Shown: positions 42,308-52,074, counted from the stretch's first letter. The stretch: DNA of 64,000 nucleotides from JAWKTT01 sp041398965 (GCA_041398965.1 JAWKTT010000004.1:264453-328452); one strand, 5' to 3'. A program made the numbers and translations. Notes: generated from the letters alone by a model not told the origin.

Positions 42308-44620
42308 ATGAGTAGGTTGAATTCGTGGCTTGTGCTCGCTGCGCTGGCATTGGCCAACTTGGGATGTGCGAAGGAGGACGCGGCTCCACCAGCCGCGGGA
42401 GGGACAACACCACCCGCCGCTGCGACAACGCCAGAAAGTGGTACCACCGGGGGCAGCACGACTGAGGGGGGGACTTCAACATCGCCAGGAGGGACAACAC
42501 CACCCGGCGCTGCGACAATGCCAGAAAGTGGTACCTCCGGGGGCAGCAAGACTGAAAATGGAACTTCAACACCGGCAGAGACACCAGCGGCCGTCCCTGC
42601 AACAACGAATGCGGCCGAGAATGTCCCGATGTTTATCGTCCACGCGCCGGACGATGCCGCGTTGGTCGTTGTTCGACCTGATCGCGCGCTGACCAACCCC
42701 TTGGTGATGGACATCGTCAAAGAAGTCGAGGCCAAGGACGATTCTTTCAATCTTAAGCGGGAACTCGCGAATATTAAGGCTGATACCGGTTTTGGTCCCG
42801 ACGAAATCGAGTATCTCGTCGTCTCGGTTTCTCCGAAATCATTGGCGGGCCTGGGCCCGCTCGGAGGTCCGATGGGGGAGCCTGAATTCCCTTCGGATTC
42901 GATTGATGCGGCGAAGGAGGTCATTCCGGAAGCCGAGTCTGCCGAAACTACGATCGATCAAGCAGAGGAAGGGGCTGTCGAAGCCACTAAGTGCGATGAT
43001 CCTGCAACCGTCGGTTCCGACGGCACCGTTTCTAATGCCCCTGCATCGTCTGCTGACGTCGATGCGGAAACCACGACCTCCATTCCGGGCGACAAAGCTT
43101 CCGAGGACTCGTCTCCGGGGGTCGACCCGAATCTTGATGTCCCCTTTGAGCACAACGGGGAAATGGAAGCCTGGGAGCCTCCCCCCGCTCCGACCGTGCT
43201 GGTTCGCCTGAAGGCTCCAGTTGATCCAGAAGCCATCATCAAAGCGAAAGAAGAGCAACTGAAACAGGCATTCGGCGCCGCTGGAGGTGTCGCAGACGAC
43301 GGTTTCGATACCAGCACACTCGACCCAAACGATCCCTTTGCCGCAGAGCAGAAAAAGTTCATGGAGGAGATGAAGGCCGAACAGGAGAAGTGGAGCAAAG
43401 TCACTCGACACGACTACAAGGGGCAAACGCTGATTCAGGCCGGCGGAAGTCGCGAACGGCTTTGCTTTTTGAACTCGCAAACCCTGCTGTTCGGCAGCGA
43501 AGCGGGAATTCAGGCAACGATTGATCGTGAAGGAAAGGATGTCGAAACCGCGTTGACTGCACGCATTAAACCGTTGGCCGACCGGGACTTTGCCGCCGTC
43601 GTTGACTTGACCCCGTTCAAGGAGCCACTCAACGCCATTCAACAGGGGTTGCCCTTCCCAGCACAGATGATGTTGGGACCAGTCTTGCAGGCAAAGGGTC
43701 TGACCCTTTCCGCAGACTTGAAAGGGACGAACATGCTGGAGCTGCAGATCGTTGGTGAGAGCGAACAGTCTGCCCAAAACCTGCACAGCATCCTCAGCCC
43801 GATGATCTTGGGGCAACTGCAACAGTTCAAGGGGATGAAGGCCGAAGCGGTTGAAGCGGGGCAGGTTCCAGAAGAAATGCTCCCTCTGCTCCCATTGGCC
43901 GAGAAACTCGTCGATGGGACGACGATGACCGTCACTGGCGATGTCGTGTCGCTCACAATCGCCCGTCCCGCAGGTCTGGAAGAACTTCCCGTTCTGATTC
44001 GCCCCATGTTGGCGAAAGCGGCCTTGGCCAAACTCGAAGCTGCCAAAATGCAAGGTCCAAGGGACTTGGCAATCGCTATGCACAACTTTGCCGACACTTA
44101 CAACGCATTCCCGGCGAACGACCGCGGAGGTGACGTTGACGGCCCCAAAGGTCTGAGCTGGCGAGTCCACCTGTTGCCCTACATTGAGCAGTACCCCCTC
44201 TATAACGAGTTTCATCTGGACGAACCTTGGGACAGCGAGCACAACAAGACTCTGATCGCCAAAATGCCCAAGACATTCGGCAACAACGCAGAAGGAAAGA
44301 CCTCACTCCACGTCATCGTCGGAGCAGGGACCATCTTCGGAAGTTCGGACAAGAAGATGCACTTCCGAGATGTCACCGATGGAACATCCAACACGATCAT
44401 GTTTGTGCAAGCAGGGGACGACACCGCAGACATCTGGACCAAACCAGGAGGACTCACCATTGACCCCGAGAATCCGATCGCGGCCCTCGGAAACATTGGC
44501 GAAACCTTCCTCGTTGCAATGATGGACGGAGCCGTGCTGACACTGCCCAAATCGATTGATGCAGCAACACTGAAGAACCTGTTCGATCATCAGGATGGCA
44601 ATCCCGTAGCCATTCCGTAA
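42308..44620 (+). CDS. Putative lipoprotein with C-terminal DUF1559-like domain
   Basis: 770 residues from the ATG at 42308. The N terminus (LVLAALALANLGC) looks like a lipoprotein signal with C20 as acylated residue, although N-L-G-C is a weak lipobox. Residues 22-100 are a Thr/Gly/Pro-rich linker containing a 30-residue tandem repeat. A central region (PMFIVHAPDDAALVVVRPDR) is not recognised. Residues about 595-770 match DUF1559: LAIAMHNFADTYNAFPANDR, SWRVHLLPYIEQYPLYNEFH and TDGTSNTIMFVQAGD. DUF1559 proteins usually start with a type IV pilin-like helix; that helix is absent here. Function unknown. Confidence 0.85.
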   Translation: MSRLNSWLVLAALALANLGCAKEDAAPPAAGGTTPPAAATTPESGTTGGSTTEGGTSTSPGGTTPPGAATMPESGTSGGSKTENGTSTPAETPAAVPATTNAAENVPMFIVHAPDDAALVVVRPDRALTNPLVMDIVKEVEAKDDSFNLKRELANIKADTGFGPDEIEYLVVSVSPKSLAGLGPLGGPMGEPEFPSDSIDAAKEVIPEAESAETTIDQAEEGAVEATKCDDPATVGSDGTVSNAPASSADVDAETTTSIPGDKASEDSSPGVDPNLDVPFEHNGEMEAWEPPPAPTVLVRLKAPVDPEAIIKAKEEQLKQAFGAAGGVADDGFDTSTLDPNDPFAAEQKKFMEEMKAEQEKWSKVTRHDYKGQTLIQAGGSRERLCFLNSQTLLFGSEAGIQATIDREGKDVETALTARIKPLADRDFAAVVDLTPFKEPLNAIQQGLPFPAQMMLGPVLQAKGLTLSADLKGTNMLELQIVGESEQSAQNLHSILSPMILGQLQQFKGMKAEAVEAGQVPEEMLPLLPLAEKLVDGTTMTVTGDVVSLTIARPAGLEELPVLIRPMLAKAALAKLEAAKMQGPRDLAIAMHNFADTYNAFPANDRGGDVDGPKGLSWRVHLLPYIEQYPLYNEFHLDEPWDSEHNKTLIAKMPKTFGNNAEGKTSLHVIVGAGTIFGSSDKKMHFRDVTDGTSNTIMFVQAGDDTADIWTKPGGLTIDPENPIAALGNIGETFLVAMMDGAVLTLPKSIDAATLKNLFDHQDGNPVAIP
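42395..42574 (+). repeat. Two 90-base in-frame tandem repeats
   Basis: GGGACAACACCACCCG and what follows recur with exactly 90-base spacing (42401 and 42491), about 90 percent identical. They encode the duplicated GTTPPAAATTPESGT linker of the lipoprotein, a likely slippage or duplication product. Confidence 0.85.
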
Positions 44621-44655
44621 TCGTCAGATGAATGACTCTGTACTGTAGCAACCCC

Positions 44656-44690
44656 GGCCGGGGACGACTCAAATCGTCTCCGGCCTTTTT
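44656..44690 (+). terminator. Rho-independent terminator of the lipoprotein gene
   Basis: GGCCGGGGACGA and TCGTCTCCGGCC form a 12-bp stem with one G-T pair and a six-base loop, followed by TTTTT. It starts 36 bases past the stop. Confidence 0.9.
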
Positions 44691-44887
44691 CGTGTGTGCC
44701 GAGCATGTCTGGCCTGGGTGAATGGTGTGGATCAATGGACCAGACTCTCATGAGCGAAGGGCGTCAGACGAACCAACTCGAACTGGCCATTCCAGAGGAA
44801 AACGTAGGTGAAGCCTTCCAGGATTTCGGCGAAGGGGCGCTTGCGTTTACGGCGACGAAACCCCCCGATCCCGTGAAAGGGGTGAAT

Positions 44888-45569
44888 CAGCTGGAAGCAA
44901 ACCGTGCGCAGCTCGCTGGAGTTCAACGTGACGGAATTGCCGCGTGAGTTGCCCCAGACCAAAGTGGTCGTGGCTAAGGTTCGTGAGATGTTTGACGGGA
45001 AAACACCGGTGCAAATCCTCGCCCGGGACCAAGCTCACCAATTCGAGGTGAGTCTTGAATTTCTGGAGAATTCTTGAGGGTTTGAACTGTCGCAAGTTGT
45101 CTGTTTTTGGAGACGGTTTTGCTGGGTTGGCGAGTCGGGAAGTGGATTGGCGATGTGTTGAGAGGAATCGGTATTGGCGTGGCTTTTCTGGCGATAGCAT
45201 CCAGGCGTGTTCATTCGTCAGTTCTTCCAAAATGACATCGGCACGCGACGGGCTTACTGGTGCATGTCGTTTAAAAAACTCGCCGTCAGGTGTCGGAATG
45301 CTGGCCTTGGCCATGAACCCCGCGGCGTGCTGGAAGAGCTCTCGCAAGTCCGCAGCCTGGAGTTGATTCTGCCAACAACATCAGGCATCGACATCCGCAA
45401 ACGCTGCGTCACCAAACCGACAGACCACCAAGTCCTCCTCCTCCACCACCTCGGCCTGACACTCCCCTCGTCACTGAAACAATCAATTCAAAGAGATGTC
45501 GTGGAAAAGTCCCAGGCACTCCTCACCTGCTCCAAGAGCTCATGTCAACAACTGACGAACTTGGGCTAA
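44888..45569 (+). pseudogene. Degenerate transposase remnant, IS1634-like C terminus
   Basis: The last part, from about 45207, reads in one frame SFKKLAVRCRNAGLGHEPRG, VLEELSQVRSLELILPTTSG and KRCVTKPTDHQVLLLHHLGL. This matches the C-terminal end of IS1634-type transposases (the LELxLPT...R..T.P...Q..LL..LGL pattern). An upstream frame ending at 45075 (SLEFNVTELPRELPQTKVVV, then AKVREMFDGKTPVQILARDQ) also looks protein-like but I do not recognise it; stops separate the two. No inverted ends were found. Open frames on the opposite strand are probably shadows. Confidence 0.55.
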
Positions 45570-45682
45570 ACGGTTAACAATTGTTCGGGGTGAGCGGCTG
45601 TTTTCGTGGGGAGATTTGTACTACCTTGTCGCACCGGATTGCCGGTGAGACGACTCTCATTCCCCCTCTCCCAGATTTTGCC

Positions 45683-47116
45683 GTGTCTGCACCTCGCAAA
45701 TCGAGCTTGTTGATTGTCTTCCTGGTGGTGTTCATCGACCTGCTTGGGTTCGGGATCGTGTTGCCGCTGTTGCCTCGTTACGGAAAGCATTTTCTCGCCG
45801 ATGGGTGGGTGCTCGGCGGATTGATGGCTGCCTTTTCTGCGATGCAATTTGTCTTCGCGCCGCTCTGGGGACGACTCTCCGACCGCATTGGACGCCGTCC
45901 GGTCTTGATGCTGGGGCTGGCAGGTTCGGTCCTGTTCTATGGACTGTTTGGATTCGTCTCGTCGATGTCAGCGGATTCATTGTGGCTGGGTCTGGGGCCG
46001 ATTGCGTGGTTGATGATCAGTCGGATTGGAGCGGGGATTGCCGGAGCCACAATTCCAACCGCACAGGCTTACATCGCCGATTGCACTGGAGCCGCTGATC
46101 GAGGGAAGGGGATGGCCCTCATTGGGGCCGCCTTCGGGATGGGTTTTACTTTTGGACCACTGCTTGCCGCGGTGTTTGCCTCGAACGACCTGAACGCGCC
46201 ACCAAGCTCTGCTCCCGGTTACGTTGCCTCCGGGTTGTCGGCATTGGCCTTGATCGGTGCGTTTTTTAGGCTCCCCGAGACCCTGAGCCCTGAGTCACGT
46301 AGTTCGCATCGCCGCTGGTTGGATGTCGGGGCGTTGAGTCATGCTCTTACGCAACCAGCCCTTGGTGCGTTGTTAATCACGATGTTTCTGGCGACCTTTG
46401 CATTCGCACAATTTGAAAGCACCCTTTCGCTGTTAACGCGGTCGTTGAACATGTCAGAACGTGACAACTTTTACGTCTTTGCGTACCTGGGCTTCGTTCT
46501 GACCCTCGCCCAAGGGGTCCTTGTGCGACGAATTCTCCCACGAATCGGCGAGTACAAATGTGCGATTGCCGGTTCGCTGTTGCTGACCGTCGGGTTCCTC
46601 CTCGTCAGCATGACGGCCCCTCCCACAGCCCCGCGAAAGGTTGACTCCGCAGCAACGACAGTCGCCACAGGTTCGGTCGTTGCCGTCGCGGGAGACGCGG
46701 TGAAGGATCGTTCACCGAAGAGTGAGGCAACCACAAGTGATACAACCGGCAAGGAAGAGCCGGACCAAGCCGGTCTGTTGATCCTGTTCAGCATCCTTCC
46801 GATCAGCATCGTCGGGTTTGCGATGATGAACCCCGCGTTGCAGTCGATGCTCTCCTTGCGAACCTCGTCGGGTGAACAGGGGGAAGTGCTCGGGTTGGGA
46901 CAGAGCATGTCTGCCATGGCCCGAATTCTTGGACCGGTCAGTGGCATCGTGCTCATTGAACACAATCCTCGTTACCCTTACTGGACTGCATCCGCCGCCA
47001 TGCTTTTGAGTCTGTTCCTCGTCGTCACCCTCCGCAAACCCCGCGCAGCAAGTTGCTCAACGACGGACACCACAGAGTCTGAGCCGGTCACCGCGAACGC
47101 CCGACCAACTGAATAA
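45683..47116 (+). CDS. Major facilitator superfamily drug/proton antiporter (DHA1/TetA-like)
   Basis: 477 residues from a GTG at 45683; the open frame reaches a TTG at 45581 but the extra residues are not like MFS N termini. Twelve hydrophobic spans are visible. The first is LIVFLVVFIDLLGFGIVLPL, followed by the loop 2-3 motif A FAPLWGRLSDRIGRRPVLML and motif C-like GAAFGMGFTFGPLLAA, which are TetA/drug exporter marks. Between spans 9 and 10 is a roughly 65-residue Ala/Thr/Ser/Lys-rich insert. Exports an unknown small molecule in exchange for protons. Confidence 0.88.
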   Translation: MSAPRKSSLLIVFLVVFIDLLGFGIVLPLLPRYGKHFLADGWVLGGLMAAFSAMQFVFAPLWGRLSDRIGRRPVLMLGLAGSVLFYGLFGFVSSMSADSLWLGLGPIAWLMISRIGAGIAGATIPTAQAYIADCTGAADRGKGMALIGAAFGMGFTFGPLLAAVFASNDLNAPPSSAPGYVASGLSALALIGAFFRLPETLSPESRSSHRRWLDVGALSHALTQPALGALLITMFLATFAFAQFESTLSLLTRSLNMSERDNFYVFAYLGFVLTLAQGVLVRRILPRIGEYKCAIAGSLLLTVGFLLVSMTAPPTAPRKVDSAATTVATGSVVAVAGDAVKDRSPKSEATTSDTTGKEEPDQAGLLILFSILPISIVGFAMMNPALQSMLSLRTSSGEQGEVLGLGQSMSAMARILGPVSGIVLIEHNPRYPYWTASAAMLLSLFLVVTLRKPRAASCSTTDTTESEPVTANARPTE

Positions 47117-47364
47117 CGACTCGAGTCGGTTGCCTGGCGGATGCCTGGACCTGGATTTTGAGTGCGACTCCGAACGATATGGACGGTCGTCTTCTCCGAT
47201 GATCTGTTGTTTCGTGGCTCACTCCCCCGTTTGTCTGTGTATCGTTTCGTCGTCCGACGGTAATGGAAGCTGGGTCTTTCGGTTGGCGTGCAGTTTCGCC
47301 GCGTCGTTGGTCACGGTACGATAGGGGTGTTGAAATGATCGATTTCTCAGGACGGTTCACGCAC

Positions 47365-49566
47365 ATGCAACGAGTTCCCATCGGTATCGACCTCGGCACG
47401 ACGTATTCATGCGTTTCGCATCTTGATCGTCAGGGAGCGCCACACACGCTGCCGAACCCGGAAGGGGAAATGTCGACTCCGTCGGCTGTTCTCTTTGAAG
47501 GGGATGACATCGTCGTGGGAACCGAGGCGATTCGAAACTCGGTAAGACAGCCCGAACGAGTCGTGCAGAACTCGAAGCGTTTCATGGGGGACCCAAACAA
47601 GTTCTGGGTCATCGATCGCAAGACTTACCGTCCGACAGACATTGCGGCCATCATTCTGCGCTATCTGTTGGATGGGGCCGAACAACATGTTGGGCCGATC
47701 GAGCATGCGGTCATTACCGTCCCGGCACAGTTCAGCGATATTCAACGTCAGCAAACAGCGGAAGCAGGGCTGAAGGCAGGGTTGAAGAAGGTCGACATCA
47801 TCAACGAACCGGTCGCTGCCGCTTTGTGCTATGTGCTTGGCGAAGGTCTCTGGTTCCGCGAACTGGCCGACGATCAGACCGTGATGGTCTACGACCTTGG
47901 TGGGGGGACGTTTGACCTCTCGCTCGTCAAGTACAACAACACCGACGTCAAAGTGGTCGCCAGCAGTGGTGATCTGAATCTCGGGGGGATCGACTGGAAC
48001 GCGAGGCTCGAAAAGTTTGCCTGTGAACAGTTCATTCGAGAAGTCCCGGATGACCCCCGACTCGACAAGGAGACGATGCAGACTCTCTCGATCGAAGTCG
48101 AACAGACGAAACGGAGCCTGAGTGTGCGTCAGAAAGCTTCGTTGACACTGCAACATGCCGGTCGCCGAAAGACGTATGGTATCGATCAAGAACACTTCGA
48201 ACTGTTGACGCACGACCTTGTCGAGCGAACCGAAAAGATTACCCGGAAGTTGCTGACCGATCACAGCATGGGATGGGCACATGTCGATGCCGTGTTGATT
48301 ACTGGTGGATCGTCGCGAATGCCCATGATCCGCAACATGTTGAAGCGGATCAGTGGAACCACGCTGAATCAGACATTGTCGCCCGATCAATCGATCTCGC
48401 ATGGAGCAGCCTATTACGCGGGGATGTTGACCAGCAGCGACGACGTGGCCACTGGCTCGTTCCTGTCGCCAGAGGTTTCGGACCGACTGGCCCAGATGAC
48501 GCAACAAAGTGTCAACGCTCGGGGGTTGGGCATTCTGGTGCGCGACAGGGAGACCGGTGAGCGCATCCCTCATTATCTGCTTCCGGCCAACACTCCTTTG
48601 CCTTGCGCATTTCGGCAGTCGTTTGGGACCGTCTCTGAGAATCAGCGTCGCGTACATCTACATATCGTCGAGAGTGGAACTTCGGAGGATCAGCCCCCCG
48701 TGAAACTCGGAGCCTGTATTGTCGAAGACTTGCCCCCCGGTCTTCCCGCAGCAACTCCCATCGAGGTGACCATCGCGTATGACGCACAGGCTCGAGTGCA
48801 TGTTTCGGCGAAAGAGATGCGGAGCGGGAAGTCTGCAAAAACGTCGATCGTGCGGGAAGAAAACCTCCTCCCCATGACCCGTGAACAATCCCAGAAGACC
48901 GGGGCAGCTTTCGAGGAAAACTTGTCATCGCCTGCCGTCAAACAGCCGGCACAGCCCACGACTTCGCCGCAAACGCCGGCAGCAAAGTCCGCCCCAAAGT
49001 CGCCAACGCCCGCTTCGCGGCCCACGACTCCCGCCTCGGTAGCTGTTGCGCCGAATCAAGGGACAACTGAAGGTAAAGGAAAGGCATCTGGAGAGTCTGG
49101 TCGCCGGACATCGCCAGAAGCCCCAATCGGAACGTCGACGTTTCGTCCCGCTGCGAATGCCCCGCAACCCTCTCCTCAGACGAAGGGTGGTTCAGCAAAC
49201 AAGTCACGCCTTCCAAGCAACAAGTCGGCCCCCCCATCTGCGAAACCGAAGCCTCGACCACCTCAATCTCCTTCACCCGCGTCGAAAGAAATCGAGGAAG
49301 CGGATCGTCCGATCCCGTTGTGCAACACCTGCGGCGAACCACTCAACTCGCGGGGGGCTTGTCCCGCGTGCCGAGACACGCCGGCAGCTGCCAGTGCTCC
49401 ACCCCGCAAGCGTCCAGCAACTTCCGGCTCTGGCAAATCACCTGCGACGGGAAACCCTCAGAAGAGGCCAAATGGCGGACCTGCAAGCAACGCAAAGACA
49501 CAACCCCTCTCAACTCGAAAAATCGACGAGGCTGCCAAACAGCGACGCAAGAAAACCGATGAATAG
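47365..49566 (+). CDS. Hsp70 (DnaK-like) chaperone with low-complexity tail and zinc ribbon
   Basis: 733 residues from the ATG at 47365; an ATG at 47335 adds ten residues and has a somewhat better AGGGG site. The nucleotide-binding domain has phosphate-1 IGIDLGTTYSCV, connect-1 IINEPVAAAL, phosphate-2 VYDLGGGTFDLSLV and adenosine LITGGSSRMPMI. The substrate domain begins about residue 385 (GLGILVRDRETGERIPHYLL, ... PIEVTIAYDAQARVHVSAKE). Instead of a lid helix, residues about 515-730 are Pro/Ser/Thr/Lys rich and contain a zinc ribbon C653, C656, C666, C669. It is not the housekeeping DnaK; clients and co-chaperones are unknown and no dnaJ or grpE is adjacent. Confidence 0.92.
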   Translation: MQRVPIGIDLGTTYSCVSHLDRQGAPHTLPNPEGEMSTPSAVLFEGDDIVVGTEAIRNSVRQPERVVQNSKRFMGDPNKFWVIDRKTYRPTDIAAIILRYLLDGAEQHVGPIEHAVITVPAQFSDIQRQQTAEAGLKAGLKKVDIINEPVAAALCYVLGEGLWFRELADDQTVMVYDLGGGTFDLSLVKYNNTDVKVVASSGDLNLGGIDWNARLEKFACEQFIREVPDDPRLDKETMQTLSIEVEQTKRSLSVRQKASLTLQHAGRRKTYGIDQEHFELLTHDLVERTEKITRKLLTDHSMGWAHVDAVLITGGSSRMPMIRNMLKRISGTTLNQTLSPDQSISHGAAYYAGMLTSSDDVATGSFLSPEVSDRLAQMTQQSVNARGLGILVRDRETGERIPHYLLPANTPLPCAFRQSFGTVSENQRRVHLHIVESGTSEDQPPVKLGACIVEDLPPGLPAATPIEVTIAYDAQARVHVSAKEMRSGKSAKTSIVREENLLPMTREQSQKTGAAFEENLSSPAVKQPAQPTTSPQTPAAKSAPKSPTPASRPTTPASVAVAPNQGTTEGKGKASGESGRRTSPEAPIGTSTFRPAANAPQPSPQTKGGSANKSRLPSNKSAPPSAKPKPRPPQSPSPASKEIEEADRPIPLCNTCGEPLNSRGACPACRDTPAAASAPPRKRPATSGSGKSPATGNPQKRPNGGPASNAKTQPLSTRKIDEAAKQRRKKTDE

Positions 49567-49750
49567 GACGCCTGTCGGGGACTTGGTCTCCCTCGGCTCT
49601 CCACACGGACGGTGTCATGGCGGACCGCTTTGCGACCCGCGTGCGGTGGCAGCATCGCGCGAAAAATTGATTCTGGTTAGAGGAACTACCGAGGCATCGA
49701 CAAAAAGTCCCAGAGCTAGGAACGCGGGTGCCCCAAATCTGTTGGCGAAC

Positions 49751-49786
49751 TCAGTCTTGTGCTGTTGATCAGTCTTGTGCTGTTGA
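49751..49786. repeat. 18-base tandem duplication at the vanZ-like stop
   Basis: TCAGTCTTGTGCTGTTGA occurs twice back to back. The right copy encodes the last five codons plus stop of the VanZ-like gene, so the duplication lies just past the stop codon. Confidence 0.9.
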
Positions 49787-50299
49787 TAGGTTCGATGAAG
49801 AAGCAATTCTTCCCATCGCTCCACGCAGAATTTGCTCGACCCAATGACGGCGAACGACTGACGCTGCAAGGAGTCCGCATGTGCCTCCGATCATGTCGGC
49901 GACGCCATCGAAGAACTCACAACTTCGCCCGACAGGAATCTGTAACAGTTCGTCAGTAACAGCATAGGCGAACAGGATCAATAGGCCGGAAGCGAAGCCT
50001 CGAACGGTCATCGGACGCAACCATCCACTCCAGAGGGGCAGCAAGAATGCCAACCCGAAGTACATGCAAAAGTGTACGACCTTGTCATTCACCTGAGCCG
50101 GCATTTTCGTTGGCACGATGGGAATGTGCGTCAACGTGAAGATCAACACCCAATAGCCGAGGAGCACAAAGCGAGGCAGCCAACGAATCTGAAAGTCTGG
50201 TTGCAACAGCACTCCCAGCAGGCCGGTCTCCTCGTCTAGGCCGATACCGCGACGGGAAGGAGTGCTGACAGTGGGGACGGATTCCAAGGGGGATGACAT
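49769..50299 (-). CDS. VanZ-family membrane protein
   Basis: 176 residues from the ATG at 50299; the open frame extends to 50782 but only this part is protein-like. Four hydrophobic spans carry VanZ patterns: FVLLGYWVLIFTLTHIP, NDKVVHFCMYFGLAFLLPL (K-x-x-H-x-x-x-Y-x-x-L), TDELLQIPVGRSCEFFD and DMIGGTCGLLA. VanZ proteins give low-level teicoplanin resistance or act in cell-envelope or surface-antigen processing; in most bacteria the role is unclear. It lies 145 bases after the aminotransferase on the same strand. Confidence 0.88.
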   Translation of the reverse strand: MSSPLESVPTVSTPSRRGIGLDEETGLLGVLLQPDFQIRWLPRFVLLGYWVLIFTLTHIPIVPTKMPAQVNDKVVHFCMYFGLAFLLPLWSGWLRPMTVRGFASGLLILFAYAVTDELLQIPVGRSCEFFDGVADMIGGTCGLLAASVVRRHWVEQILRGAMGRIASSSNLSTAQD

Positions 50300-50444
50300 A
50301 GGGGATGCTCCAGTGGGGGCATCCCTGACCCCGTGATCAATCGTGCTTCTCGAACGATGGACGTCCCGGTCCGTCGTTGGCCACTGAAAGGTGACGGACA
50401 GCGAGGTCCATCCCCCCCAAACATGGCCTTTATCGTTCTCCACT

Positions 50445-51710
50445 CTACGGCACAGGATAGGGTTTTGCGAGCACAAATTTGGGATTCTTCGCGAGATACG
50501 CCGCCACCCGATCGGTCCGACCGATTGCAGTGGGGAGGAAATCGAGAGCTTGTTGCAGGCGATCGTTCGGCTCGGCACAGCTGAAACGGAGGAATCCATG
50601 TCCCGCATCGCCGAAACATTCGCCACCAAGACACGCCACTCCGAAGTTGTCATCAGCACCTTCCAGCAAATAGAGGGCCAATCCATGACTGGTGATCCCC
50701 AAACTGTTACAAACCGGGGCCACATTCGGGAACACGTAGAATGTCGCGGCGGGGTCGAGAGTGTGAAATCCGGCGATCCCATTCAGCCCATTCGCTAAAA
50801 GCGTCACCTTGTCACGAAACTCTCGCATTTGTGCATCTCGCTCGGCATGGTCTCGTTCGAGGGCCCGCAATCCTGCAAGTTGTACAATCGGCGGCGTGCA
50901 GGAGAGGGTCGTGTTGATCATCTTGGAGATCGCATCGGCAATGTGCGGAGCGGTGACCGAGAACCCGAGCCTCCAACCGCTCATGCTGTAGGACTTACTG
51001 AATGTGAATGCGGCCACGCACTGATCGAGCATTCCCGGTTGCTCCAGCAATGACCGATGACGCCCCTTCCAGACCATGTGGCAGTACGGTTCGTCACTGA
51101 AGACCGCGATATCCTTGCCGCGAATCAGGTCTGCTAAGTCTCGGAGATCGTCCTCCGTCGCGACGCCCCCCGTCGGATTGTGTGGCGTGTTCAAGAAGAT
51201 CGCTTTCGGCGAGTTGGCTGTCTGCAAGAAGTTCTCGACGTCCGAAATGCTCGGACGAAACTCGTTGTCCTGCTTCAGGTTGCTGAAAGTGATCTTCGCC
51301 CCGCGACGCTGAATATTGGGGATATATGTCGGAAAATACGGACTGAAGACCAGGACGTCATCTCCCGGGTTGAGGAACGCTTCGCAGAAGAACTGCTCAA
51401 ACGGCTTCGCCCCCGGTGCAACGACAATGTGCTCCGCAGCAGCCGGAATGTTGAACTCATCCTTAACGAACTTAGCGGCCCCTGCTCGGAACTCTGGAAG
51501 CCCCGGCGATGGACAGTAATGCGTCATGTTCTGCTGGATCGCCTCGATTCCCGCCGCTTTGGCGGAAGCGGTGCTTTCGAACGGGCTGTCGCCGATCTCG
51601 AGTTCGACAACGTCCTTTCCGGTCGCCTTCAGTTTCCGTGCCATCGCAAGGACAGTGAACGCAGTTTCGACGGAAAGTGATTGTGCAAAAGAACTTAGCG
51701 TAGCCGTCAT
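50445..51710 (-). CDS. Class I PLP-dependent aminotransferase (aspartate aminotransferase-like)
   Basis: 421 residues from the ATG at 51710 (an upstream in-frame ATG at 51809 is less likely). Fold type I residues are in order: N178 (NTPHNPTGG), D206 and Y209 (FSDEPYCH), Lys239 that binds pyridoxal phosphate (FTFSKSYSMSGWRLGF) and a terminal Arg in RFSCAEP. It converts an amino acid and a 2-oxo acid; the subfamily is the AspC/ArAT/MalY-like group and the true substrate is open. A C-terminal extension of about 25 residues (DRVAAYLAKNPKFVLAKPYP) is longer than usual. Confidence 0.9.
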   Translation of the reverse strand: MTATLSSFAQSLSVETAFTVLAMARKLKATGKDVVELEIGDSPFESTASAKAAGIEAIQQNMTHYCPSPGLPEFRAGAAKFVKDEFNIPAAAEHIVVAPGAKPFEQFFCEAFLNPGDDVLVFSPYFPTYIPNIQRRGAKITFSNLKQDNEFRPSISDVENFLQTANSPKAIFLNTPHNPTGGVATEDDLRDLADLIRGKDIAVFSDEPYCHMVWKGRHRSLLEQPGMLDQCVAAFTFSKSYSMSGWRLGFSVTAPHIADAISKMINTTLSCTPPIVQLAGLRALERDHAERDAQMREFRDKVTLLANGLNGIAGFHTLDPAATFYVFPNVAPVCNSLGITSHGLALYLLEGADDNFGVACLGGECFGDAGHGFLRFSCAEPNDRLQQALDFLPTAIGRTDRVAAYLAKNPKFVLAKPYPVP

Positions 51711-52046
51711 CTCAACCTCAACTGAAGGGTTTTTGTCATCGCAGCCATGGCAACTTCGCGTCATGTTATGACGCGGAAACGTCCCCCGCAATGCACGCCC
51801 AGATGCCAAACGTCAGTCGAATTCAACAGGGGGGGGCCGGTTACAGTAACCTGCCACGATTCCTTCATTTCAAAACGTCACTTCCACGCCAATGCGAGGT
51901 TCGCAGCGAGGTGAACCTGAAAGTACGCCCTGACGATTGCCCGTACGTCGATGGGACTGGGCCTCATGCTCCATCGGCAAGGTTTGCCCCACTTGAACCA
52001 CCTCACTGATGGCGGTTGAATCGTCAACAAATTTTCGAGGGGACGG
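51711..52046. other. Intergenic region upstream of the rRNA promoter
   Basis: About 340 bases between the aminotransferase start and the candidate 16S promoter. No gene recognised. Confidence 0.4.
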
Positions 52047-52074
52047 TTGACACTCTCGCTCATGCGTGTAGACT
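52047..52074 (+). promoter_or_regulatory. Candidate 16S rRNA promoter
   Basis: TTGACA (52047-52052), a 16-base spacer and TAGACT (52069-52074) form a near-consensus sigma-70 type site about 305 bases before the mature 16S start. Confidence 0.6.

Noticed and set aside
42839..44242. 467-codon open frame on the minus strand
   Set aside because: It is antisense to the lipoprotein/DUF1559 gene, has no recognisable motif, and reflects the GC-rich codon bias of the real gene.
44732..44962. 76-codon minus-strand frame (RRKRKRPFAEILEGFTYVFL)
   Set aside because: It looks somewhat protein-like but lies in a decayed region with competing plus-strand frames, and I do not recognise it.
47407..48657. 416-codon open frame on the minus strand
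   Set aside because: Antisense to the Hsp70 coding sequence, whose conserved motifs are on the plus strand.
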